Assembly: GCA_014879735.1 (NCBI GenBank) | Contig: JACSRN010000027.1 | Location: forward strand, 1 to 36,085 | Direction of reading: 5' to 3' | Length of the DNA: 36,085 bases | Source of the DNA: Paracoccaceae bacterium | Lineage (GTDB): Bacteria > Pseudomonadota > Alphaproteobacteria > Rhodobacterales > Rhodobacteraceae | In this document: one piece after another, positions 24,624-33,049 of the stretch | How the letters are laid out: the number at the start of each line of letters is the position of its first letter | Numbering within the stretch: the first letter of the stretch is position 1 | Position numbers and translations under genes: made by a program | The notes under the pieces: model-generated | What the model saw: only the letters and a program-made list of their open reading frames with translations | What the model was told of the DNA's origin: nothing | Database searches by the model: none

Positions 24624-25814
24624 TCAGACAGTCTTCACATCGGCGATGGCACCCAGAACCGCTGCAGCGATGAAGTCCAGTTCGGGCCGTGTCAGCCGCA
24701 CCGGCAGGCGCAGGTCGCAGGCGCGCATCAGCATGGCGCGGGTCAGCGGCAGTTCCGGCACCTCGCCCAGGAACTGCCAGTTCCAGTAGGCGCGGGCATT
24801 CCCTTCGCTCAGCCCGAAGACCTGCACCGCAACACCACGCGCCTTGGCCGCGCGCTGAAAGGCCCGGGCTTCATCGTCCGTCCAGTCGCCGGTCAGGTTG
24901 AACTGCAGCGAATCGGGCGCCCGTACCTCCTGCGGCAGCGGTTCCGGCACCTCGAGCCACCGGTTTCCCGCCAGTTGCGCCGCAACATGATCGTGGTTCG
25001 CAAGCCCTCGCGCCACCCGTTCGGCAACCAGTGGCAATTGCGGTCGGATCACCGCAGCCGACAGGTTCTGCATCCGCAGATTGTAAAGCGGCAGCCGGTT
25101 CTGCCAATGCCCGTAGGAATTCTGCAGCCCCGGATGCTTCTTCCAGTTTTCCTCATAGGCACCCGACATGATCACCGCGCGCGCCGCAATCTCGGGATCG
25201 TCGGTGACAAGAATTCCGCCTTCACCGGCGTTCACCATCTTGTAGGACTGGAAGCTGAAACAGCCGACCTTGCCGATGGTGCCGATCTTGCGCCCGTCCC
25301 ACAGCGTGCCCAGCGAATGAGCCGCATCCTCGATCACCGGGATGCCGGATGCGTCGCAAAGGCGCATGATCTCGTCCATGTCGCTGGTATGGCCACGCAT
25401 GTGACTGATGATCACCGCGCCCGCACCCGGCAGCTTGGCCGCAAGATCGGCCATGTCGACACGATAGTCGCTGCCGCATTCCACCAGCACCGGCTCGCAA
25501 TCGGCATGGACGACAGACGAAGGCACGGCCGCAAAGGTGAAGGCCGGAAGCAGCACCTTTGCGCCCCGCGGCAAATCCAGCGCCTTGAGCGACAAAAACA
25601 GCGCGGCAGAGCAGGACGAGACGGCCAGCGCAAAACGCACGCCCAACAGTTCGGCAAATTCGGCCTCAAGCAGCGAAACCGGCGCATCCTTCGGCGCAGT
25701 GTAACGGAACAGATCGCCCGAGATCAGCATCCGCTCGATGGCCAGCCGTGCCGCTTCGGGAATAGGCTCGGCCTGATGCAGGTCGGGGGGAAGGGTCTGT
25801 CCGTCGGGTGCCAT
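24624..25814 (-). CDS. DegT/DnrJ/EryC1/StrS-family PLP aminotransferase
   Basis: Members transaminate keto-sugars or related ketones using pyridoxal phosphate. The 396-residue protein carries VIEDAAHSLGT (Asp163 for the pyridine nitrogen), GCFSFQSYKMVNAGEGG with Lys192 as the Schiff-base lysine, and VLLPAFTFAAVPSSVVHADC, typical of the family. Its substrate is unknown: no nucleotide-sugar or aminoglycoside genes are nearby. The ATG at 25814 has AGGAAAG 6 bases before it, but this site is inside a perfect hairpin. It lies 137 bases after soxG on the same strand, separated by another hairpin, so it may be a distal operon member or independent. Confidence 0.88.
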   Translation of the reverse strand: MAPDGQTLPPDLHQAEPIPEAARLAIERMLISGDLFRYTAPKDAPVSLLEAEFAELLGVRFALAVSSCSAALFLSLKALDLPRGAKVLLPAFTFAAVPSSVVHADCEPVLVECGSDYRVDMADLAAKLPGAGAVIISHMRGHTSDMDEIMRLCDASGIPVIEDAAHSLGTLWDGRKIGTIGKVGCFSFQSYKMVNAGEGGILVTDDPEIAARAVIMSGAYEENWKKHPGLQNSYGHWQNRLPLYNLRMQNLSAAVIRPQLPLVAERVARGLANHDHVAAQLAGNRWLEVPEPLPQEVRAPDSLQFNLTGDWTDDEARAFQRAAKARGVAVQVFGLSEGNARAYWNWQFLGEVPELPLTRAMLMRACDLRLPVRLTRPELDFIAAAVLGAIADVKTV

Positions 25815-25822
25815 TTTCAGCT

Positions 25823-25845
25823 TTCCTGAAACCGTCTTTCAGGAA
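25823..25845 (-). promoter_or_regulatory. Hairpin covering the ribosome-binding site of the DegT-family gene
   Basis: On the minus strand TTCCTGAAA (25845-25837) and TTTCAGGAA (25831-25823) form a perfect 9-bp stem with a 5-base loop. The right arm contains most of the Shine-Dalgarno AGGAAAG. Folding would hide it. The same symmetry could instead be a protein-binding operator. Confidence 0.55.
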
Positions 25846-25896
25846 GTGTGTAAACCCGCAGGGGGTAACGTGCCAGTGACAAAATCCGCACAGCGG

Positions 25897-25914
25897 CGCT
25901 TTCCGCCGAAAGCG
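25897..25914 (-). terminator. Hairpin downstream of soxG
   Basis: CGCTTTC and GAAAGCG pair perfectly around a 4-base loop, 37 bases after the soxG stop. On the minus strand a GGATTTTG follows some 12 bases later, so termination is probably weak or partial. Confidence 0.4.
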
Positions 25915-25951
25915 AGGCGCTGCGGCGCGGGACCGCGCGCGCGGCCGCCCT

Positions 25952-26503
25952 TCAGGCGCTGAGCGGGGCCCGGGCGCCGAGATGACGCAGGACTTCCGCC
26001 AGCTCATGCCAGCAGGTTCGCGCCATCGAACGGAACACCCGGATCTCGAAGGCATCTTCGCCGGTTCGCAGGATCACCGCGGACATGTGGTTCAGTCCGG
26101 TCCGCACCACCCCTCCGACCGGAAAGGCCGCAAGCCGCACATCCACCGCGACCAGCCGCCCCAGCGCCCGCGCCGCCCCGGGGCCGGTCAGCGTGACGCC
26201 GGCCCAGCCGCCCGACTGGTCGGTGACGACGGCCGCCCCCTCCAACCCCGCCGGCAGATCGCCGAACAGGAAGGCCTGGTCGCGCCCGGTCCAGACCAGC
26301 CGCAGGCCGGCCTTCTCCGAAATCCCGCCGGGGCCCGGGAAGGCCAGGCCCAGGGGTTTCAACGCCTTGGCCGCGGCCTTCGCCCCCCCGGGCAGCAGCG
26401 CGATCGACCAGATCGGCCCATCCTCCACGGGCGCCAGCGTCAAGCCGGCCATCACCAGCGGCTCCACCCCGTCGAAAGGGCCTTTCGCAATCAGTTCAGG
26501 CAC
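25952..26503 (-). CDS. soxG: Sarcosine oxidase, gamma subunit
   Basis: The smallest structural partner of the alpha-beta-gamma-delta complex. The product is 183 residues and related to the aminomethyltransferase fold: DQAFLFGDLPAGLEGAAVVTDQSGGWAGVTLTGPGA and the C-terminal ILRTGEDAFEIRVFRSMARTCWHELAEVL are typical. The start is read as GTG at 26503, which overlaps the end of soxA (the stop is inside its second and third codons), a coupling usual in this operon. The open frame continues upstream but is soxA sequence in another frame. It is the last sox gene. Confidence 0.9.
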   Translation of the reverse strand: MPELIAKGPFDGVEPLVMAGLTLAPVEDGPIWSIALLPGGAKAAAKALKPLGLAFPGPGGISEKAGLRLVWTGRDQAFLFGDLPAGLEGAAVVTDQSGGWAGVTLTGPGAARALGRLVAVDVRLAAFPVGGVVRTGLNHMSAVILRTGEDAFEIRVFRSMARTCWHELAEVLRHLGARAPLSA

Positions 26504-29411
26504 GCATCCGCCCTCCCTCAGGATCGAAGAACACCGGGTCACAGACTTCGCAAGCCATGTCGATATCGCGCAGATGATCGACAAGCCGGATCGTCTCGCC
26601 ATGACGGGCACGGCCATCCTTCAGGAAGGCCTGCCCCAGCCAGGCGCCCAGCGTCGGAGACCAGCAGACCGAGGTGACATAGCCCTGATCGTTCTCGCGC
26701 TCTACGGCAAAGCCCGGACGGAACAGATGCGCACCGGCGCTGATCGGGCCCGTGGCCTTCAGCCCGACAAGCTGTTCGCGCTCGGGGCCCCAAAGGCCCG
26801 GGCGCTGTGCTGCGGCCTTGCCGATGCAATCCTTCTTGGCCGAAACCATCTTTTCCATGCCGATGTCAAAAGCCGTGATGCGGCCGTGAATCTCGGCATG
26901 GGTGATGAAGCCCTTCTCGATGCGCAGGACGTTGAGCGCCTCCATCCCGTAGGGGCCACCGCCCATCGTCTCGGCCCGCGCAAGAAGATCGCGAAACAGC
27001 GCCTCGCCATAGCGGGTGGGAACCGCAATCTCGAAACCCTCCTCGCCCGAGAAGGAAATGCGGAAAAGCCGCGCCTCGACCCCACCCACCCGTGCCGCGG
27101 CGCAAGCCATGAAGGGCAGGTCGCCGATCGGCATCTCGAGAAGGGAATCGAGCAGGGCCCGCGCCTTCGGGCCGGCCACGGCAAACTGCGCCCAGCTTTC
27201 GGTGACAGAGATGAAGCGCAGATCCCAGTCCGCGCAGAACGCCTGCTGCACGAAGTCGAGATGCCGCATCACCAGCCCCGCTGCCGCCGTGGTGGTGGTC
27301 ATCAGATAATGCGTCTCGCCCAGACGGGCCGAGGTGCCGTCGTCCAGCACCATGCCGTCTTCGCGCAGCATCAACCCATAACGGACGCGGCCCACCGGCA
27401 GGGTGCTGAAGGTGTTGGTATAGACGAAATCCAGAAAGCGCCCGGCATCCTTGCCCTGGATGTCGATCTTGCCCAGGGTCGAGACATCGGTCACGCCGAC
27501 CGCCTGCCGCACCATGGCGACCTCGCGGTCGCAGGCTTCCTTCCAGGTCGCCTCGCCGCGCTTCGGGAAATACCCCGGGCGATACCAGAGCCCGGTCTCG
27601 ATCATCGGCGCCCCGCGGTCGCGGCTGGCCTGGTCGCTGGTCAGGAAACGTTGCGGCGCAAAGCCGGCGCCACGCCCGCCAGCGCCCATCGCCGCAATGG
27701 AAACCGGGGTATAGGGCGGGCGGAAGGTGGTGGTGCCGGTCTCGGGGATGCCGCGGCCCGTGGCATCGGCCAGAACCGCCAGCGCCCCGACATTCGAATT
27801 CTTGCCCTGATCCGGCGCCATGCCCTGCGTCGTGTAGCGTTTCATGTGCTCGACGCTGGCATAACTCTCCTTCGCGGCCTGGCGGATGTCCTTGGTCGTC
27901 ACGTCATTGGCAAAGTCGAGCCAGGCGCGGCCCCGACCCTCGACCGACCAGATCGCGCGATGGCCATAGGGTGCATCTTCCGCCGCGGGCACGGCCACCG
28001 TCCCGGCCACCCGGCCCAGCGCGGACAACGCCGCCTCGGCGGCAGCCTTGCCGGCGGTCAATGCGCCATGGGTCGACATCGTGCCATTGGCGGCACCCGC
28101 GGCGAACAGGCCCGGCACCGCCCCTTCGACGGGCACGAAGGCGGCAAGGTCCTCGCTCCAGCGCGGCCGGACATTCATGTGGCTGGTCAGGTGCAGCGTC
28201 GGGTTCCATCCACCCGACATGGCAAGGCAATCGGTCTCGATCTCAAAGCTCTCGGCACCCTTGCGCACGGTGATCGACCGCAGGCCATGGCGGCCCCTCG
28301 TGTCGATCACCTCGGCGCCGAGATGGACCGGCACCTCCTCCACCACCGAGGCATCGGGCCGCGGATCGATGATTGCCGCGACCTGCACCCCCGCCGCTAC
28401 CAGATCGCGGGCGGTGGCACGCGCGCTGTCGGTGCTGGCGAAGATCGTGACACGCTTGCCGGCCGCCACGCCGAAGCGGTTCAGATAGCTGCGCACGGCG
28501 CCGGCCATCATGATCCCCGGCCGGTCGTTCATCGGAAAGGCGATGGGCCGCTCCAGCGCGCCGGCGGCAAGGATCGCGCGGGGCGCGACGATGCGCCAGA
28601 AACACTCGCGTGGCAGGTCGGGCCGCGCCGGCTTGTGCAGCCCTACCCGCTCCAGCGCGCCATAGGTGCCATCGTCATAGGCGCCGGTCACGGTGGTGCG
28701 GGTCAGGATGCGGACATTGGGCAGGCTGCGCAGTTCGGCCTCGACCCCGGCAACCCAAACCGCCGCCGGCTCGCCACCGAGGGTGCCGCCCTCCGCGATC
28801 AGGCGGCCACCCAACACCGGGTTTTCGTCGGCCAGCACCACATCGGCACCCGCCCGCGCCGCCACCAGCGCCGCCATCAACCCCGCGGGGCCGGCGCCGA
28901 TCACCAGCAGATCGGCATGGGCCCAGGCCTTTTCATAGGCACCTTCGTCATGGCGGCCCGACAGGCTACCCAGCCCCGCTGCCCGCCGGATCGCCGGCTC
29001 GTAGAGCTTTTCCCAGAAGGCGCGCGGCCACATGAAGGTCTTGTAATAGAAGCCGGCGCTGAGAAAGGGCGCGAAAAGATCGTTCACGGCCAGAAGATCG
29101 TGCTTCAGGCTGCCCATGCGGTTCTGGCTGCGGGTTTCCAGCCCGTCGAACACCTCTTGCACGGTCGCACGGACATTGGGCGTCCGGTTGGTCTTGCCGA
29201 TCACCTCGACCAGCGCATTGGGCTCTTCGCTGCCGGCGGTCAGGATGCCGCGCGGGCGGTGGTACTTGAAGCTGCGGCCGACAAGACGCACGCCATTGGC
29301 CAGCAAGGCCGAGGCCAGCGTATCGCCCTTGAACCCCTGGTAGTCGCGCCCGTCAAAGCGAAAGCGGGCCTGGCGGGTCCGATCGATGATGCCCTTGCCG
29401 TCGATCCTCAT
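26496..29411 (-). CDS. soxA: Sarcosine oxidase, alpha subunit
   Basis: The 971-residue subunit has the full family order. The N-terminus (FDGRDYQGFKGDTLASALLANG) has a ferredoxin-like fold without the iron-sulfur cysteines. A dinucleotide-binding domain follows, with VIGAGPAGLMAALVAARAG near 180-198 and VVLADENPVLGGRL. The C-terminal half (from about 590) is aminomethyltransferase-like, with GCV_T features, binding tetrahydrofolate and yielding 5,10-methylene-THF from the sarcosine methyl group. The ATG at 29411 overlaps the soxD stop (ATGA). The complex is cytoplasmic and holds FAD, FMN and NAD. Confidence 0.96.
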   Translation of the reverse strand: MRIDGKGIIDRTRQARFRFDGRDYQGFKGDTLASALLANGVRLVGRSFKYHRPRGILTAGSEEPNALVEVIGKTNRTPNVRATVQEVFDGLETRSQNRMGSLKHDLLAVNDLFAPFLSAGFYYKTFMWPRAFWEKLYEPAIRRAAGLGSLSGRHDEGAYEKAWAHADLLVIGAGPAGLMAALVAARAGADVVLADENPVLGGRLIAEGGTLGGEPAAVWVAGVEAELRSLPNVRILTRTTVTGAYDDGTYGALERVGLHKPARPDLPRECFWRIVAPRAILAAGALERPIAFPMNDRPGIMMAGAVRSYLNRFGVAAGKRVTIFASTDSARATARDLVAAGVQVAAIIDPRPDASVVEEVPVHLGAEVIDTRGRHGLRSITVRKGAESFEIETDCLAMSGGWNPTLHLTSHMNVRPRWSEDLAAFVPVEGAVPGLFAAGAANGTMSTHGALTAGKAAAEAALSALGRVAGTVAVPAAEDAPYGHRAIWSVEGRGRAWLDFANDVTTKDIRQAAKESYASVEHMKRYTTQGMAPDQGKNSNVGALAVLADATGRGIPETGTTTFRPPYTPVSIAAMGAGGRGAGFAPQRFLTSDQASRDRGAPMIETGLWYRPGYFPKRGEATWKEACDREVAMVRQAVGVTDVSTLGKIDIQGKDAGRFLDFVYTNTFSTLPVGRVRYGLMLREDGMVLDDGTSARLGETHYLMTTTTAAAGLVMRHLDFVQQAFCADWDLRFISVTESWAQFAVAGPKARALLDSLLEMPIGDLPFMACAAARVGGVEARLFRISFSGEEGFEIAVPTRYGEALFRDLLARAETMGGGPYGMEALNVLRIEKGFITHAEIHGRITAFDIGMEKMVSAKKDCIGKAAAQRPGLWGPEREQLVGLKATGPISAGAHLFRPGFAVERENDQGYVTSVCWSPTLGAWLGQAFLKDGRARHGETIRLVDHLRDIDMACEVCDPVFFDPEGGRMRA

Positions 29412-29680
29412 GTCGCCGCCCCTTGCCGCCCGGCCACCAGATCCACAGCCGTGACCGCATGGGTCACGGTGTTGCGGGTAACGATCAGCCACTGCGCACA
29501 ACCCTGTTCATGATACCAGAGATCCCGGGTCATCCCCGCGGGATTGTCGCGGTTGTGCAGATAGTCGTCCCAGGCAGATCCGGGCGCGCCGGCGTCCGGA
29601 CGGTTCAGATAATCCTCGGCACCGTAATAGTAGAACTCGCGCCGGTCGCGCGGGCCGCAGAGCGGGCAGGTCAGGCGCAT
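29408..29680 (-). CDS. soxD: Sarcosine oxidase, delta subunit
   Basis: A 90-residue zinc-containing subunit. The N-terminal MRLTCPLCGPRDRREFYYYG supplies a CPLCG pair, and YHEQGCAQWLIVTRNT gives the remaining His/Cys ligands; WDDYLHNRDNPAG is also typical of the family. It overlaps soxA by 4 bases. Upstream, a 177-base gap that contains two facing copies of a repeat separates it from soxB, which is wider than usual for this operon. Confidence 0.95.
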   Translation of the reverse strand: MRLTCPLCGPRDRREFYYYGAEDYLNRPDAGAPGSAWDDYLHNRDNPAGMTRDLWYHEQGCAQWLIVTRNTVTHAVTAVDLVAGRQGAAT

Positions 29681-29708
29681 GATGTCGGCTCCTTGCGGTT
29701 GGTGGCGC

Positions 29709-29767
29709 CAAGGGGCGCTGCCCCTCGGCCTTCGGCCTCACCCCGGGGTATTTCGGTCAAGAGGAAG
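29709..29767 (-). repeat. Dispersed GC-rich intergenic repeat, copy 3 (minus orientation)
   Basis: Read on the minus strand it has the plan CTTCCTCTTGACCGAAATA, then a G-run, a GGCC-GAA-GGCC hairpin and AGGGGC-AGC-GCCCCT, matching the copies at 86 and 7691. It lies between soxB and soxD. Confidence 0.65.
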
Positions 29768-29800
29768 CACATCTGGTCTTCCTCTTGAGCCAAATACCCC
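29745..29800. repeat. Long inverted repeat inside the sox operon
   Basis: Two arms of 23 bases (29745-29767 and 29778-29800) match in 21 positions when one is reverse-complemented, with a 10-base loop. The arms are the starts of two repeat copies facing each other. As RNA this gives a strong hairpin in the soxB-soxD message. Confidence 0.8.
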
Positions 29801-29805
29801 CGCCG
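29778..29805 (+). repeat. Dispersed repeat, copy 4 (short)
   Basis: It has only the first half of the element, CTTCCTCTTGAGCCAAATAC and a following C-run; the GC hairpins that should follow are not recognisable. Confidence 0.5.
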
Positions 29806-29857
29806 GAGGCAGTCGAAGGCACGGCGGAGTGCGAGGATGAGAAATCGCGCGTCATGG

Positions 29858-31108
29858 TTAATGCAGGTTGTGCTGGCTCCCGGTACCTTCCTCGTCAAGA
29901 AGGTGCCCGGTCGCAAATCGGTCGAGGCGGAAGCGCTTTGCCACTTCATGGCTTTCGCCGGTAGCCATCAGATGCGCCATGCACCAGCCACTGGCCGGCA
30001 CCGCCTTGAAGCCGCCGTAGTTCCAGCCGCAGTCGAGGAAAAGCCCCTCCACATGCGTCTTGTCGATGATCGGGCTGCCGTCGGGCGACATGTCCATGAT
30101 GCCGCCCCAGGATCGCAGCACCCGGGCGCGGCCGATCATCGGCATCAGCGTCATCCCGGCCTCCATCACATGTTCGACCATCGGCAAGTTGCCGCGCGCG
30201 GCATAGCTGGCATAGAAGTCGAGATCGCCGCCGAAGACGAGGCCGCCCTTGTCCGACTGGCTGATGTAGAAATGCCCCATACCGAAGCTGATCACATGGT
30301 CGATCACCGGCTTCAGCCCCTCGGTCACAAAAGCCTGCAGGATGTGGCTTTCGATGGGCAGGCGCATGCCGGCCATGGCAGCCACCTGGCCGGAGCGGCC
30401 CGCAACCACGATCCCGACCTTGCCGGCCCGGATCGCGCCGCGCGTGGTCTGCACCCCCCGGATCCTGCCGTTTTCGATGTCGATACCCGTCACTTCGCAG
30501 TTCTGGATCAGATCCACGCCGCGCCGGTCGGCGGCGCGGGCATAGCCCCAGGCCACGGCGTCGTGCCGCGCCGTGCCGCCGCGGGGATGCAGAAGTCCAC
30601 CATGGATCGGGAACCGGGTATTGTCGAAATCGAGATAGGGCAGCAGTTCGCGCACCCCCTCGCGGTCGAGCAGGATCGCGTCGTCGCCCTGGTTGATCAT
30701 CGCATTGCCACGCCGGGCGAAGGCATCGCGCTGGCCATCGGAATGGAACAGGTTGACCAGTCCACGCTGCGAATGCATGACGTTGTAGTTCAGGTCGCGT
30801 TCCAGCCCCTCCCACAGTTTCAGGGAGTGACTGTAGAATTCGCTGTTGCCCGGCAGGAAGTAGTTCGCCCGCACGATGGTGGTGTTGCGGCCGACATTGC
30901 CGCCGCCGAGCCAGCCCTTTTCCAGCACTGCGACATTGGTGATCCCGTGGTTCTTGGCCAGATAATAGGCCGTCGACAGCCCGTGCCCGCCGCCGCCGAT
31001 GATGATCGCATCGTATTCAGCCTTTGGCGCAGGGTCGCGCCAGGCCGGTTTCCAGCCCTTGTTGCCCCGCAGCCCTTCGGCAAAGACCTTCCAGCCGGAA
31101 TATCGCAT
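29858..31108 (-). CDS. soxB: Sarcosine oxidase, beta subunit
   Basis: The catalytic flavoprotein subunit, 416 residues. It has an N-terminal FAD-binding motif, YDAIIIGGGGHGLSTAYYLA (about 29-48), the downstream VLEKGWLGGGNVGRNTTIVR, and C-terminal DMSPDGSPIIDKT and GLFLDCGWNYGGFKAVPASG, as expected of the DAO family. It oxidatively demethylates sarcosine; in related complexes it also carries covalently bound FMN through a histidine. It is the first gene of soxBDAG on the minus strand. An AGAAGG-type ribosome site lies before the ATG, and a candidate promoter with an operator-like inverted repeat lies directly upstream. Confidence 0.96.
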   Translation of the reverse strand: MRYSGWKVFAEGLRGNKGWKPAWRDPAPKAEYDAIIIGGGGHGLSTAYYLAKNHGITNVAVLEKGWLGGGNVGRNTTIVRANYFLPGNSEFYSHSLKLWEGLERDLNYNVMHSQRGLVNLFHSDGQRDAFARRGNAMINQGDDAILLDREGVRELLPYLDFDNTRFPIHGGLLHPRGGTARHDAVAWGYARAADRRGVDLIQNCEVTGIDIENGRIRGVQTTRGAIRAGKVGIVVAGRSGQVAAMAGMRLPIESHILQAFVTEGLKPVIDHVISFGMGHFYISQSDKGGLVFGGDLDFYASYAARGNLPMVEHVMEAGMTLMPMIGRARVLRSWGGIMDMSPDGSPIIDKTHVEGLFLDCGWNYGGFKAVPASGWCMAHLMATGESHEVAKRFRLDRFATGHLLDEEGTGSQHNLH

Positions 31109-31119
31109 GGCGCACCTTC

Positions 31120-31149
31120 TTCTGTCCCGGCCATCAAACCGGGACAGAA
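31120..31149. promoter_or_regulatory. Perfect 11-bp inverted repeat at the soxB promoter (operator-like)
   Basis: TTCTGTCCCGG (31120-31130) and CCGGGACAGAA (31139-31149) are perfect complements around an 8-base loop. The loop contains the candidate -10, and one arm occupies the promoter spacer. No T-run follows in the sox direction, so it looks more like a regulator site than a terminator. Confidence 0.65.
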
Positions 31150-31161
31150 ATGGTTATTCAA
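31133..31161 (-). promoter_or_regulatory. Candidate soxB promoter
   Basis: On the minus strand TTGAAT (31161-31156), a 17-base spacer and TTTGAT (31138-31133) give 4 of 6 matches in each box. The predicted start would be near 31126, about 18 bases from the soxB ATG. Confidence 0.45.
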
Positions 31162-31252
31162 GACCCGGATCGAAATTCCTTGGCCACCGGCGACCGGGAG
31201 TGTCGTTTCCGGCCATCCGACATCCGGAATGCCGGCTTGGCGCGACCGGGCG

Positions 31253-32683
31253 TCACAGACCTTTCGAGCGGTAGGTCTTGGCCACGCGGTCGATCGCGAC
31301 GATATAGGCGCTGGTCCGCAGATCCTCGACCTCGTCGCGGCCGCGCCAGATCTCGCGCATCGACTGGTAGGCCGTCCGCATCGTGTCGTCGAGGCCGGAG
31401 CGAACGAGGGCCAGCTCGTCCGAGCCGGTCAGGAACTTGTCCTTGAAATCGCGCGCCATCGTCCAGCCGAGACCCTTGTCCGCCGAGAGCCGCTCCAGTT
31501 CCTCGACCAGAAGGCGCGAGCGCGCCTCTTCGGCGCGGCGCTGCATCCGGCCGAAGCGGATATGGCTGAGGTTCTTCACCCATTCGAAATAGCTGACCGT
31601 CACGCCGCCCGCGTTGGCATAGAGGTCAGGGATGATGACGCAGCCTTTCTGCCGCAGGATTTCGTCGGCGCCGAAGGTCGTCGGCCCGTTTGCGGCCTCG
31701 ATGATCAGCGGCGCCTTCACCGCTGCGGCATTGCCCTTGTGCAGGACACCCTCCATCGCCGCCGGGATCAGGATGTCGCATTCGTATTCCAGCACGCGCG
31801 ACCCCTCCGCCACGAAAGTTGCGCCGGGAAAGCCCTTCACGCCGCCCTGGCGCAAGACCCATTGCTTCACCTCTTCGACATTCAGGCCGCGCGGGTCGAC
31901 CAGCGCGCCGTCGTGTTCGATGATGGCAGTGATCAGCGCGCCGTCCTCCTCGGACAGGAACTTTGCGGCGTGATAACCCACGTTGCCGAAGCCCTGCACG
32001 ATGATCCGCTTGCCTTCGAGCCCGCCGGCAAGCCGGGCGCGCGACACGTCGTCGGGATGGCGGAAGAACTCGCGCAGTGCGAACTGCACGCCGCGGCCCG
32101 TCGCCTCGACCCGGCCCTGAATGCCGCCGGCATGCGGCGGCTTGCCGGTGACGCAGGCCTTGGCGTTGATATCGGTCGTGTTCATCCGCGCGTATTGGTC
32201 GGCGATCCAGGCCATTTCGCGCTCTCCGGTGCCCATGTCGGGGGCGGGCACGTTCTGGGCGGGGTGGATCAGGTCGCGCTTGATCAGCTCATAGGCGAAG
32301 CGCCGGGTGATCTGTTCCAGCTCGTGCTCATCCCAGTCGCGCGGATTGATGCAGAGCCCGCCCTTCGAGCCGCCGAAGGGCGTCTCGACCAGGGCGCATT
32401 TATAGGTCATCAGGGCGGCCAGCGCCTCGACCTCGTCCTGGCTGACGGACAGGGCAAAGCGGATGCCGCCCTTCACCGGCTCCATGTGTTCGGAATGGAC
32501 GCTGCGATATCCGGTGAAGGTTTCGATCTTGCCGCGCAGACGCACACCGAAGCGCACCGTGTAGGTCGAGTTGCAGACGCGGATCTTCTGCTCCAGCCCG
32601 GGGCTCAGGTCCATCAGGCGCACCGCCCGGCTGAACATCAGATCTACCGAGTCGCGGAACCCGGGCTCGTCCTTCACAGTCAT
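31253..32683 (-). CDS. gdhA: Glutamate dehydrogenase (Glu/Leu/Phe/Val dehydrogenase family)
   Basis: It interconverts glutamate and 2-oxoglutarate plus ammonia with NAD(P). In the 476-residue protein the substrate domain shows the family signature VETPFGGSKGGLCINP (the Lys in GGSKGG being catalytic) and VPAPDMGTGEREMAWIADQY; the nucleotide domain shows GKRIIVQGFGNVGYHAAKFL, a GxGxxG-type fold. The C-terminal ANAGGVTVSYFEWVKNL is also characteristic. The ATG at 32683 is chosen for its GGGAGGAAA ribosome site; ATG 32698 is in frame. It is upstream of soxB on the same strand, 144 bases apart. Which coenzyme it uses cannot be told. Confidence 0.9.
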   Translation of the reverse strand: MTVKDEPGFRDSVDLMFSRAVRLMDLSPGLEQKIRVCNSTYTVRFGVRLRGKIETFTGYRSVHSEHMEPVKGGIRFALSVSQDEVEALAALMTYKCALVETPFGGSKGGLCINPRDWDEHELEQITRRFAYELIKRDLIHPAQNVPAPDMGTGEREMAWIADQYARMNTTDINAKACVTGKPPHAGGIQGRVEATGRGVQFALREFFRHPDDVSRARLAGGLEGKRIIVQGFGNVGYHAAKFLSEEDGALITAIIEHDGALVDPRGLNVEEVKQWVLRQGGVKGFPGATFVAEGSRVLEYECDILIPAAMEGVLHKGNAAAVKAPLIIEAANGPTTFGADEILRQKGCVIIPDLYANAGGVTVSYFEWVKNLSHIRFGRMQRRAEEARSRLLVEELERLSADKGLGWTMARDFKDKFLTGSDELALVRSGLDDTMRTAYQSMREIWRGRDEVEDLRTSAYIVAIDRVAKTYRSKGL

Positions 32684-33049
32684 CAGATTTCCTCCCATGG
32701 ATGCCCGGGCGGGGATCGGCCTCCGCCCCGCGGCCGCCGCAGTATAGCGCAGCCCCGGCCGCGGGCTGCAGCAATTTCTGCGGATTGCCGGGCAGATACC
32801 GACCAGATCGGCAGGGTTGTCGTCAAAATGATTCGACCCGTGCCGCCGGACTGGCGCGCGGCCGGCAATGGCAGCACCGGACCGGCGCCGGCACGGCAAC
32901 AATCCGGCCGCGGGCGCCCGGGCGTTTCCATTCGGCGCATGCGTCGTACCGCCGGCACGGGCATGCCACAATTCCGCCCCAGGAGGCGCGCTTGCTTTTC
33001 CGGCAAAGCAGGCCGTCCGCCCTACCGGCTGACGAGCGGAGGATTGGTC
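32684..33049. other. Divergent intergenic region between gdhA and the tad-type genes
   Basis: It contains no gene. It should hold the gdhA promoter: a perfect TATACT -10 lies on the minus strand at 32746-32741, with no good -35 at normal spacing. GGAGGATT before ATG 33050 is the ribosome site of the vWA gene. A TGCTTT-TCCGGC-AAAGCA inverted repeat near 32991-33010 lies upstream of it. Confidence 0.45.

Noticed and set aside
26085-29513. A 1142-codon plus-strand open frame
   Set aside because: It lies opposite soxA and parts of soxG and soxD, which have clear domain motifs. The translation is His/Arg/Ala-rich, as expected of antisense to a GC-rich gene.
29880-29910. Inverted repeat near the soxB 3' end (ACCTTC..GAAGGT)
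   Set aside because: It falls inside the coding sequence of SoxB and has mismatches; no regulatory role is supported.
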